Source of the DNA: Deltaproteobacteria bacterium
GTDB taxonomy: Bacteria > Desulfobacterota > G020345765
Assembly (NCBI GenBank): GCA_030616835.1
Contig: JAUWWP010000211.1
Location: forward strand, 1-5,452
Reading direction: 5' to 3'
Length of the DNA stretch: 5,452 nt
The translations under genes were made by a program, and so were the position numbers. The notes beneath the pieces were generated by a model. The model was given only the letters and a program-made list of their open reading frames with translations, made no database searches and was not told the origin of the DNA. Positions 1-5,452 of the stretch are shown here, in pieces (within the stretch, counting starts at the first letter, position 1; each line of letters begins with the position of its first letter).

Positions 1-111
1 AGGGGAAAACAAACTTCGACCTGTAGCCACTACGCCGGCATTATACTCTACCCTAAAGCTATGGAATATAGAATAGCAACACCAGATGAGTCTGAATATC
101 CGTAAAGCGAA

Positions 112-143
112 GGGAAAGTAAGGGACGGGGAAAGTAAGGGACG
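112..143. repeat. Perfect 16-bp tandem duplication
   Basis: The unit gggaaagtaagggacg occurs at 112-127 and again, without a mismatch or spacer, at 128-143. It lies in the non-coding stretch downstream of the operon. The second copy runs into a short inverted repeat, aagtaa at 132-137 and ttactt at 148-153, with a 10-base gap. No gene covers it. It could be replication slippage, or part of a dispersed element whose other copies lie outside this window; the sequence alone does not decide. Confidence 0.9.
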
Positions 144-172
144 TTGTTTACTTGTTGCGTTGTTCTGAGAAA

Positions 173-185
173 TTACCAGAGGTAA
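173..185 (-). terminator. Weak hairpin after the operon, possible terminator
   Basis: On the minus strand TTACC-TCT-GGTAA forms a perfect 5-bp stem with a 3-base loop, followed directly by TTTCTC. It lies about 57 bp beyond the stop codon of the last gene, where a terminator would be expected. The stem is short, has only two G-C pairs and the T run is broken, so this is a weak candidate. A second possible pairing (GTTG with CAAC, near 202-218) is weaker still. No strong intrinsic terminator is visible before the window ends. Confidence 0.2.
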
Positions 186-242
186 AGCGTCATATTTAAG
201 TTGTTTTAGAAGCAACATCCCCTTTTCCCTCTCAATTGGATT

Positions 243-1028
243 CTAAATCGGATACTTTTCTAAGAACCTATCTTTGAGCTCCCGGTATGTTAAATCCCAA
301 AGGTCACTAACCACTAAATCAGCACCGGCATCCAAAAGGGATTCTTTCGAGCCTATTCTTTGAATACCGATACAGAACATTCCTAATTTTTTCCCGGCGA
401 TCATCGCCATGGGAGCATCCTCGAAAAGGATGTAATTTTTCAATTTCCCCTGCGTTTTCTTCAGCAATTTCCGAGCGGTAAAACCGATCATCTCCTCTTT
501 CCCTTTAAAATCCAGACCGCAGGCATCGACATCAAAAATGGAGTACAGGGTATCTTCTTTTTTAAAGAGTTCCCTTTCAATTTTTGTAGATTTAGATATA
601 GTTTGGGCACCTATTTTTTTAAGCATATCTCTGGCATTTTTTGAAGCGGAAACAGCGGCCTGTCTTACCCCCTTGCTTTTTGAGACAAGGAGTAGATTAA
701 CCGCATCGGCAAAAATATCAAATTTACTCTCCTGAATGAGCTTTCTAATTAATTCATTTTTTTGGGTACAGAATCGCTCCAGCACCTGTTTTACTTCTTC
801 TTCCGTCTTTGCCCCCAGCCTTTCATATACACCCTTCATTCTTAGAATATTATCTGCCCCTTCGTATCGGGGTCTGCTGGCGACATGCATAAAATAGAAA
901 TCCGAGCTTAATTCCTGAACCCCCCATTTGGGCTTCAGAGCAGTAATCCTCCAGGCCTCCTCGTGCGGGCTGTCAACCACAACCCCATCAATATCCCAGA
1001 TGAAACCAAGCGAATCTTCAAAACTCAT
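243..1028 (-). CDS. HAD-superfamily hydrolase, beta-phosphoglucomutase-like
   Basis: Probably converts beta-D-glucose 1-phosphate to glucose 6-phosphate in the cytoplasm, using the product of the GH65 enzyme encoded just upstream. Numbering from the chosen ATG (261 residues), HAD motif I is WDIDGVVVDS with the Asp pair D12/D14. The following H-x-x-A-W (H22, W26) matches the beta-phosphoglucomutase N-terminus. A helical cap with SRPRYEG (about 51-57) resembles the HAD partners of GH65 proteins. Motif II is AVSASKNA (125-132), very like the S-A-S-K-N of beta-phosphoglucomutase. The likely motif III Lys is K177 in GKEE. Motif IV is FEDAP with E203/D204. The start is uncertain. The longer reading begins at a TTG at 1046, six codons earlier, and overlaps GH65. 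I prefer the ATG at 1028, which sits two bases after the GH65 stop. Neither start has a Shine-Dalgarno site, so translation is probably coupled. Another phosphosugar substrate remains possible. Confidence 0.85.
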   Translation of the reverse strand: MSFEDSLGFIWDIDGVVVDSPHEEAWRITALKPKWGVQELSSDFYFMHVASRPRYEGADNILRMKGVYERLGAKTEEEVKQVLERFCTQKNELIRKLIQESKFDIFADAVNLLLVSKSKGVRQAAVSASKNARDMLKKIGAQTISKSTKIERELFKKEDTLYSIFDVDACGLDFKGKEEMIGFTARKLLKKTQGKLKNYILFEDAPMAMIAGKKLGMFCIGIQRIGSKESLLDAGADLVVSDLWDLTYRELKDRFLEKYPI

Positions 1029-1030
1029 GG

Positions 1031-3403
1031 TCAAATATGATAGCAAAATAATTTATTGGGTTCAAGGCGATGCAAGGTATCAAAGATTTTTACATCAAGC
1101 GAGGCCTTCTTTTTAGAGCAAAAATATAATTTTACCATATCCTTTGATAGATCAAATTCAAGTAGATAACCCCTCCAGAATAATTTGAATCTCAATCCTC
1201 CCCAGTGCTTGGGAAGCCGGGGTTTAATGGATAATGCGTTTTCTTCAATCCGAATCCCGGCAAAACCATGTATTACTGACTGCCAGGCACCACCAAGGGT
1301 TGCAGTATGAATACCAAGCCGGGTATTTCCGTAATGATTTTCGAGGTCGGCATTTACCGTGTAGTGAAAATACTGGTATGCATTAGTTACTTTTCCAGTT
1401 TCACAGGCTACTATTGCATATATACTTGGACTAAGTGAAGATTTATGGGTGGTGCGATTTTCGTAGTAGTTGAAATTAATAATCCTTTGGGCAGTGGAAA
1501 ATTCTTCAGGAAAAAGGTGAAACAGTAACAAAACATCGGCCTGTTTTACTAACTGGGTATTTTTAACTTCCGAAAGGGGAACATCCTCCGGATAAGTGGG
1601 CATTCCATTTTTATCCCGTTTGAGAGGGGAGGGGTCCCTTCTCTTAAAATATCCCTGGAATTCCTCAATTAATCCATTTTTATGGATTAGAAATGTTATT
1701 TTTTCACCTATCTTCTTCCATTTTTTTACTTCTTCTTGAGTGAGATTGATCCTCTTTAGTAGCTTTTTCATCCTCTCAGGATATCGGGAAAGAAATTCGC
1801 AGTAGATTTCTGAAGCACAGAGCAAGTTCCATCGGGCCAGGTAATTTGTGTAAGAATTATTGTTTACCTTCTCCTGAAATTCGTTGGGACCGATAACATT
1901 CCTGATCTCGTATTTCCCTCTTTTATTGTATTTAACCCGGCTTGCCCAGAATCTGGCAGCTTCAAATAGGATTTCTGCTCCATAATTCAACATGAAATTC
2001 TTCTCCCCGGTCGCCCGGTAGTAATAAAAAGCCGCATGGGCAATATCGCCAACAATATGGTGCTCCCTTTCCATCGTATGCACTTTGATGATGGAACCAT
2101 CGAAGTTCCTCCATCTTTTCGGCGCAACCTCTTCTCCCGTATCCGCCGATTCCCAGGGGAATAAAGCCCCTCGATATTTTTGCTCTCGGGCATTTTCTCT
2201 TGCCTTATTCAGCCGGTAATATCGGTATAATAGTAGATTTTTAGCTATCCGGGGGTTGGTGTGAATAAAAAATGGAAGGATAAATATCTCGGTGTCCCAG
2301 AAGGCATGGCCCTTATACCACTCTCCGGTTAAAGACTTTGGTGCAATACTTACCTGGCAATCATCCTCTTTGCCAGCAATCAGTAAATGATAGATGTTAA
2401 AACGCAGTGCCCGGTCTGCCTCCGGGTCGCCCTGAATCTCCATGCTGGCTTTTGACCATATTTCCTGCCAGGAGTTGATATGCAAAGAGAGTGCATTTTT
2501 GAAGCCGGATTTGCGAGAGCTTCTGATCGCTGACAAGGTTTTTTTCATAAGGTATTCAGCTTTGACCCTGACGGGAAAATCCCGGGATGTATAAATGGTA
2601 AAGAACCTTTCAAAAACATAGGCCCTTCCTTTTCTGGCAGTTAAGGATAATCGCGAGAAAGGGCCCTCGTCAGCTTCTTCCTCGAAAATATATTTTTTAT
2701 CTCCCTTTATGCTTAGCTCACTTGCGTAAGATAGCAATATTCCCCGGTCGTTTGTCTTTATTAAGGCCGAGCAAATATTCCCATTAGTATTTTTATCGAT
2801 AACTTTATAATGCTTAACCGGCTCTCCTACTGCCTGCATCCGGTTGCTAATTGAAGTGTCAATGCCAGTTTTTACCGAGATATTCACATCTTCATCCAGG
2901 CTAACGAGGCATATTTTCATTACCCCAAGATGCGGGTTATTTTTACTGAAGAACCTCAAGGATTGATACTCATATCTCCGGTGCCGGGAATCCTCAAAAG
3001 TTGTCCTCCTCAGTAGAAGCCCCTTTTGCAAGTCCAAGGTGCGGTCGTGCTCAAGGATTTTCGTCTTATCCGGAGAAAGCTTCTTGCCTTCCACATATAT
3101 TTGAAAATAGATAGGGTTGGGACAGTTCACAATCTCAACCGTTTGTGCCTCTGACTGGTCATAGATACCGGCGATATAAGTCCCGGGATAGCTGCCTTCG
3201 GGAATCTCTTCCAGGATGCCGCGGCTCCCCAGATAACCATTTCCCAACGAAAAGATTGTCTCCCTCACAGCTTGCTCTTGAGAATGGAAGCCCTCTCGCG
3301 AGATTAGCCATTTATCTTCTGATAAATATTTTGAGAAACTTTCAGACATGATATTTTTAGCTGTTCTGGCCAAGGATATTTCGATAAACCCTTTCATATC
3401 CAT
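1031..3403 (-). CDS. Glycoside hydrolase family 65 protein, probable alpha-glucoside phosphorylase
   Basis: GH65 enzymes of this kind cleave alpha-linked glucosides (maltose, trehalose, kojibiose, nigerose, glucosylglycerol and others) with phosphate, giving beta-D-glucose 1-phosphate. In the 790-residue reading, the N-terminal beta domain has SLGNGYLGSRG (52-62). The (alpha/alpha)6 barrel has KGHAFWDTEIF (364-374), FPWESADTGEEVAP (415-428) and IGPNEFQEKVNNNSYTNY (504-521). E508 is the predicted general acid, by alignment with the family G-P-D-E-Y motif. KQADV (620-624) and TTHKSSLSPS (651-660) correspond to the sugar- and phosphate-binding segments of the phosphorylases. Near 697-717 are GIHTATLGGAW and GFAGI, then a small beta domain. 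Length is normal and no signal peptide is seen. Substrate cannot be assigned. Two starts compete: ATG at 3403 has GGAGG 9 bases upstream but overlaps GT4 by 47 bp. ATG at 3349 (772 residues) fits usual family N-termini and leaves a 7-bp gap, but lacks a Shine-Dalgarno site. Confidence 0.93.
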   Translation of the reverse strand: MDMKGFIEISLARTAKNIMSESFSKYLSEDKWLISREGFHSQEQAVRETIFSLGNGYLGSRGILEEIPEGSYPGTYIAGIYDQSEAQTVEIVNCPNPIYFQIYVEGKKLSPDKTKILEHDRTLDLQKGLLLRRTTFEDSRHRRYEYQSLRFFSKNNPHLGVMKICLVSLDEDVNISVKTGIDTSISNRMQAVGEPVKHYKVIDKNTNGNICSALIKTNDRGILLSYASELSIKGDKKYIFEEEADEGPFSRLSLTARKGRAYVFERFFTIYTSRDFPVRVKAEYLMKKTLSAIRSSRKSGFKNALSLHINSWQEIWSKASMEIQGDPEADRALRFNIYHLLIAGKEDDCQVSIAPKSLTGEWYKGHAFWDTEIFILPFFIHTNPRIAKNLLLYRYYRLNKARENAREQKYRGALFPWESADTGEEVAPKRWRNFDGSIIKVHTMEREHHIVGDIAHAAFYYYRATGEKNFMLNYGAEILFEAARFWASRVKYNKRGKYEIRNVIGPNEFQEKVNNNSYTNYLARWNLLCASEIYCEFLSRYPERMKKLLKRINLTQEEVKKWKKIGEKITFLIHKNGLIEEFQGYFKRRDPSPLKRDKNGMPTYPEDVPLSEVKNTQLVKQADVLLLFHLFPEEFSTAQRIINFNYYENRTTHKSSLSPSIYAIVACETGKVTNAYQYFHYTVNADLENHYGNTRLGIHTATLGGAWQSVIHGFAGIRIEENALSIKPRLPKHWGGLRFKLFWRGYLLEFDLSKDMVKLYFCSKKKASLDVKIFDTLHRLEPNKLFCYHI

Positions 3404-4406
3404 TGACCATTGCCTCCGAGCTGAAATTACTGCTCACATATTCCCGCAACTTCCGAGGATTAAGTTCATTCACTCTTTTGATGCTGCTCAGAAAATCATC
3501 AAAGGTATCAACAACAAACCCGGTAACACCATCCTTAACGATCTCCGGAATAGAGCCTCGTTTGAAGCTTACCACTGGTGTTCCACAGGCCATAGCCTCA
3601 ATCAAGACCAAACCAAAAGGCTCATCCCACTGGATGGGATTTAAAAATGCCTGAGCCGACATAAAGTACTTCTTCCTTTCCTCAGCTAATTCACCGATAT
3701 ACTTTATCTTGTCATTTAGATATGGTTTCACTTTCTCGTCAAAATATTCCTTTTCCTTTTCCTCGCGAAGTTTGCCGATCAAGATCAACTTCTTCTGAAG
3801 AATCTTGGCAGCTTCACAGGCAAGATGGGGCGCTTTTTCTTCATTGAATCGGCCCAGCCACAACAGGAAATCTTCCTTTTCTTCTGAAAAGGGAAAGTGC
3901 TCTAACTCAATTGCGTTGTATACATTTGCCGCATAATTAAGCCCCGGAAGGCATTTCTGCTGAAACTTACTAATTGAAACAAAGTGAATTTCCCTGGAGT
4001 TAATAAATAGGCGGTAGAATTTCCTGTTCTCCTCATCCAGAGGGCTGTGGATGGTGTGGGCTACCGGCATATCTAAAAAGTGGGCTGAGGCCAGGCCTTC
4101 TTTCCAGGTATGGTCATGAACAATATCGAAATCCCGGCGGCGGGCGATTTCAAGATAAGATGCTAATGTTTGGGTCATTGCTGTATTGAGAAAACTCGAT
4201 GGTTCATCACTGAGCTTAGCCCTCTGCTCACGCTCAAAGACCCAATACATCTCTGCTGAGCTCCGGGACTCACCTATGGTAAAAAGAGTGACATTGTGCC
4301 CCCGGCGAATAAGTCCCTCGGTAAGTTGATGCGCTACCGTTTCAATCCCACCATAACCATCGGGCGGAATTTTGATGTAAGGTGGCGCTACTATGGCAAT
4401 CTTCAT
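3357..4406 (-). CDS. Glycosyltransferase family 4 protein (GT-B fold)
   Basis: Transfers a sugar from a nucleotide-sugar donor with retention of configuration; donor and acceptor cannot be told from sequence. The 349-residue protein opens with a Rossmann domain, MKIAIVAPP, with the glycine-rich PPDGYGGIE loop (15-22) typical of GT4 and HDHTW (97-101). The C-terminal domain follows from about 165: YNAIELEHF, WLGRFNEEKAPHLA (183-196) and NPIQWDEPFGLVLIEAMACG (256-275). The GT4 E-x7-E pair is E262/E270, followed by PVVSFKRGSIPEIV, and the C-terminal helix MVNGYERVYR crosses back as usual. No signal peptide or membrane segment is seen, so it is probably cytoplasmic. It starts 43 bp after the amidohydrolase stop. 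AAGGGGG (4414-4420) lies 7 bases before the ATG and is a fair Shine-Dalgarno site. Placed directly before GH65 and its mutase partner, it may make a soluble alpha-glucoside rather than act in cell-surface polysaccharide synthesis; that is inference. Confidence 0.92.
   Translation of the reverse strand: MKIAIVAPPYIKIPPDGYGGIETVAHQLTEGLIRRGHNVTLFTIGESRSSAEMYWVFEREQRAKLSDEPSSFLNTAMTQTLASYLEIARRRDFDIVHDHTWKEGLASAHFLDMPVAHTIHSPLDEENRKFYRLFINSREIHFVSISKFQQKCLPGLNYAANVYNAIELEHFPFSEEKEDFLLWLGRFNEEKAPHLACEAAKILQKKLILIGKLREEKEKEYFDEKVKPYLNDKIKYIGELAEERKKYFMSAQAFLNPIQWDEPFGLVLIEAMACGTPVVSFKRGSIPEIVKDGVTGFVVDTFDDFLSSIKRVNELNPRKLREYVSSNFSSEAMVNGYERVYRNILGQNS
3413..3417 (-). promoter_or_regulatory. Shine-Dalgarno site inside GT4 for the upstream GH65 start
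   Basis: GGAGG on the minus strand lies 9 bases before the ATG at 3403, inside the GT4 codons for Ser-Glu-Ala. It is the only ribosome binding site visible for GH65; the competing ATG at 3349 has none. It argues for the longer, 790-residue GH65 and a 47-bp overlap. It could be a chance product of the Glu codon GAG plus GCA in the conserved GT4 C-terminus, so it does not settle the start. Confidence 0.5.
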
Positions 4407-4449
4407 GCTGCTTCCCCCTTTATTCCCGCAATTGCTCTGGCTATGTTCT

Positions 4450-5331
4450 TTACTCCTCCACCTTCAGGTTCAGGATCTTCCGGGCGTTCCGGTAATAGAT
4501 CCTCTCCAGTATCTCTGCCGGATACCCTTCCTTCTCATAGTCGTCGAAGAGACGTTGGTGGGTAAGTAAGGGGTAGTCAGACCCGAACATCACCCGATCC
4601 TTGAGACGGGATTTAATCTCCCGCTTGAGCGACTCCGGGAAATACTTAGGCGACCAGCCGGACAGCTCAATAAAAACATTGGCCTTATGAATCACCATTG
4701 CGATCATCTCTTCCTGCCAGGGCCAGGAGGGATGCAGGCAGATGATCTTTAGCTCCGGGAAGTCGGCAGCCACATCGTCCAGGTAGGGGATAGGCCGGGT
4801 GTACTTCAGGTGGATCCCCATTCCTCCGGGCATTCCGGCCCCCAGCCCGGTGGTCCCGGTATGGAACTGGACTGAGGCCCCCAGTTCCACGCACGTCTCG
4901 TATAAAGGATAGAACCTCCGGTCATTGGGATAGAATGCCTGGGCAGTCTGCTGGAACTTGAGGCCCATCATACCCAGTTCCTTAATCGCATGTTCGGCCT
5001 CATAGAGAGCCATCTCCCCCTTCCAGGGATCCACGCAGGCGTAGGCTCCGATAAAGGCCTCCGGGTAATCCTTAACCACCTTAGCCAGGTAGTCATTGCT
5101 AACCCGGGGCTGGCCCGTATTAGTCTCCGCATCCCAGCCTACCAGGATGCCCTTCACTCCCGCATCCAGGAAGTCCTTGGCCATCTCCTCCTCGCTCTTG
5201 CACATACTCAGAACCTGCTCCTCAGTCACCTCCTGCTTCATATAGTATTCCATTAGCGCCTTCTGGTACTTCATCATACTCAGGGCCCCCTCACGGGTAG
5301 AGATGTGGGCATGGACATCTATGGCCTTCAT
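4450..5331 (-). CDS. Metal-dependent amidohydrolase, Amidohydro_2 (ACMSD-like) family
   Basis: A TIM-barrel metal enzyme of the family that includes aminocarboxymuconate-semialdehyde decarboxylase, gamma-resorcylate decarboxylase and several C-C or C-N hydrolases. The reaction here is unknown. The metal set looks complete: DVHAH with H7/H9 at the first strand, H157 in VQFHTG, H200 in CLHPSWPW and D252 in FGSDYP. LKFQQ (124-128) follows a strand of the barrel. A Gly/Met-rich loop, TGLGAGMPGGMG (161-172), and IELSGWSPKYFPESL (221-235) are regular features of a poorly characterised bacterial subgroup. The length of 293 residues is normal, and no signal peptide is seen. The ATG at 5331 is well supported by AAGGAGG 8 bases upstream. 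It is the first gene of the presumed operon, 43 bp before GT4. Base use differs from GH65: hand counts give 33 G+C of 60 at 4861-4920, against 26 of 60 at 2041-2100 and 16 of 60 at 1681-1740. This may mean a separate origin. Confidence 0.9.
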   Translation of the reverse strand: MKAIDVHAHISTREGALSMMKYQKALMEYYMKQEVTEEQVLSMCKSEEEMAKDFLDAGVKGILVGWDAETNTGQPRVSNDYLAKVVKDYPEAFIGAYACVDPWKGEMALYEAEHAIKELGMMGLKFQQTAQAFYPNDRRFYPLYETCVELGASVQFHTGTTGLGAGMPGGMGIHLKYTRPIPYLDDVAADFPELKIICLHPSWPWQEEMIAMVIHKANVFIELSGWSPKYFPESLKREIKSRLKDRVMFGSDYPLLTHQRLFDDYEKEGYPAEILERIYYRNARKILNLKVEE

Positions 5332-5339
5332 TCTTTTTT

Positions 5340-5346
5340 CCTCCTT
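5340..5346 (-). promoter_or_regulatory. Strong Shine-Dalgarno site of the amidohydrolase
   Basis: AAGGAGG on the minus strand is a full match to the anti-Shine-Dalgarno sequence, and 8 bases separate it from the ATG at 5331. It fixes the start of the first gene and is the best ribosome binding site in the window. The genes downstream have weaker or no such sites, as expected if they depend partly on translational coupling. Confidence 0.85.
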
Positions 5347-5373
5347 AAGTCTATAAATGGAAATTCAAGATAT

Positions 5374-5399
5374 AAATTATAAAGTGCAAAATATAATTT
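5374..5399 (-). promoter_or_regulatory. AT-rich inverted repeat with TATAAT box, candidate promoter/operator
   Basis: Two perfect 8-bp arms, aaattata (5374-5381) and tataattt (5392-5399), face each other across 10 bases, so their centres are 18 bp apart. On the minus strand the arm nearer the gene contains TATAAT (5376-5381), a perfect -10 hexamer. It would start a transcript near 5369 with a leader of about 38 bases before the ATG. No good -35 is seen: the best is CTGAAA, four of six, at a short 15-bp spacing. The inverted repeat could be an operator over the promoter. The region is so AT-rich that chance pairing is a real possibility. Confidence 0.3.
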
Positions 5400-5410
5400 C
5401 AGGAAATATA

Positions 5411-5452
5411 TCAGTTTTCTCTTACCACTACTGCGAGCGGGTGTTCCAGGAT
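5411..5452 (-). CDS. Possible 3' end of an upstream gene (partial)
   Basis: From the window edge the minus strand reads ILEHPLAVVVREN and then TGA at 5411-5413. The codons are richer in G+C than the AT-rich leader that follows, much like the amidohydrolase gene. If real, it is the C-terminus of a gene ending 79 bp before the amidohydrolase start on the same strand. Only 13 residues are visible, so no family can be named. A second minus-strand frame is also open here, so this could easily be chance. Confidence 0.25.
   Translation of the reverse strand: MLEHPLAVVVREN

Noticed and set aside
1..105. Plus-strand open frame from the window edge ending at TAA 103-105 (34 codons), ending in ATPDESEYP
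   Set aside because: It is short, other frames are open over the same bases, and no family is recognised. It might be the end of a convergent gene but cannot be supported.
102..189. Direct 8-bp repeat gtaaagcg at 102-109 and 182-189 flanking the tandem duplication, like a target-site duplication
   Set aside because: The enclosed 72 bp has no terminal inverted repeats, and one 8-base match within about 240 bp is expected fairly often by chance.
1671..1740. T-rich stretch on the plus strand (27% G+C in 1681-1740) that looked like a possible insertion or regulatory tract
   Set aside because: It is read through in frame as the lysine-rich helix around RINLTQEEVKKWKKIGEK of GH65, a normal surface segment.
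3145..3654. Plus-strand open frames opposite GH65 and GT4, up to 98 codons
   Set aside because: They lie antisense to strongly conserved GH65 and GT4 coding sequence, have no family features, and are shadows of the real genes.
5332..5452. Minus-strand frame open from the edge through the leader and into the amidohydrolase start region (PGTPARSSGKRK...)
   Set aside because: Most of it is translated AT-rich leader and Shine-Dalgarno sequence. It has no start codon in the window and no recognisable family.

Overview
The window carries four complete genes, all read from the minus strand and packed into what looks like one transcription unit. In order of transcription they are an amidohydrolase (start at 5331), a GT4-type glycosyltransferase (start at 4406), a GH65 glycoside phosphorylase-like protein (start at 3403 or 3349) and a HAD-superfamily protein of the beta-phosphoglucomutase type (start at 1028). 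Gaps are 43 bp, then a 47-bp overlap or a 7-bp gap, then 2 bp (TGA-CC-ATG). Translation starts are partly led by Shine-Dalgarno sites (a very good AAGGAGG before the first gene). I therefore read this as a bacterial chromosome, probably an uncultured lineage; nothing seen fixes a phylum.

Metabolic reading: GH65 phosphorylases split an alpha-glucoside with phosphate and release beta-D-glucose 1-phosphate. A beta-phosphoglucomutase then turns this into glucose 6-phosphate. GH65 and this kind of HAD protein are known partners, and here they are coupled stop-to-start. The GT4 enzyme just upstream could build the glycoside that GH65 later degrades, giving a make-and-recover module for a storage or compatible-solute glycoside. 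That last step is inference, because neither the GT4 donor and acceptor nor the GH65 substrate can be read from sequence. The amidohydrolase (Amidohydro_2, ACMSD-like, with an intact metal-binding set) has no obvious link to sugar metabolism. It is visibly richer in G+C than the GH65 gene.

Edges: positions 1-242, downstream of the operon, hold no convincing gene, one perfect 16-bp tandem duplication and a weak hairpin. Positions 5332-5452, upstream of the operon, hold the leader with the Shine-Dalgarno site, an AT-rich inverted repeat with a TATAAT box, and possibly the last 13 codons of another minus-strand gene. No RNA genes, CRISPR array, complete insertion sequence or phage gene was seen. 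Overall this is a fairly ordinary sugar-metabolism operon. Its most interesting points are the GT4/GH65/HAD combination and the unexplained amidohydrolase.
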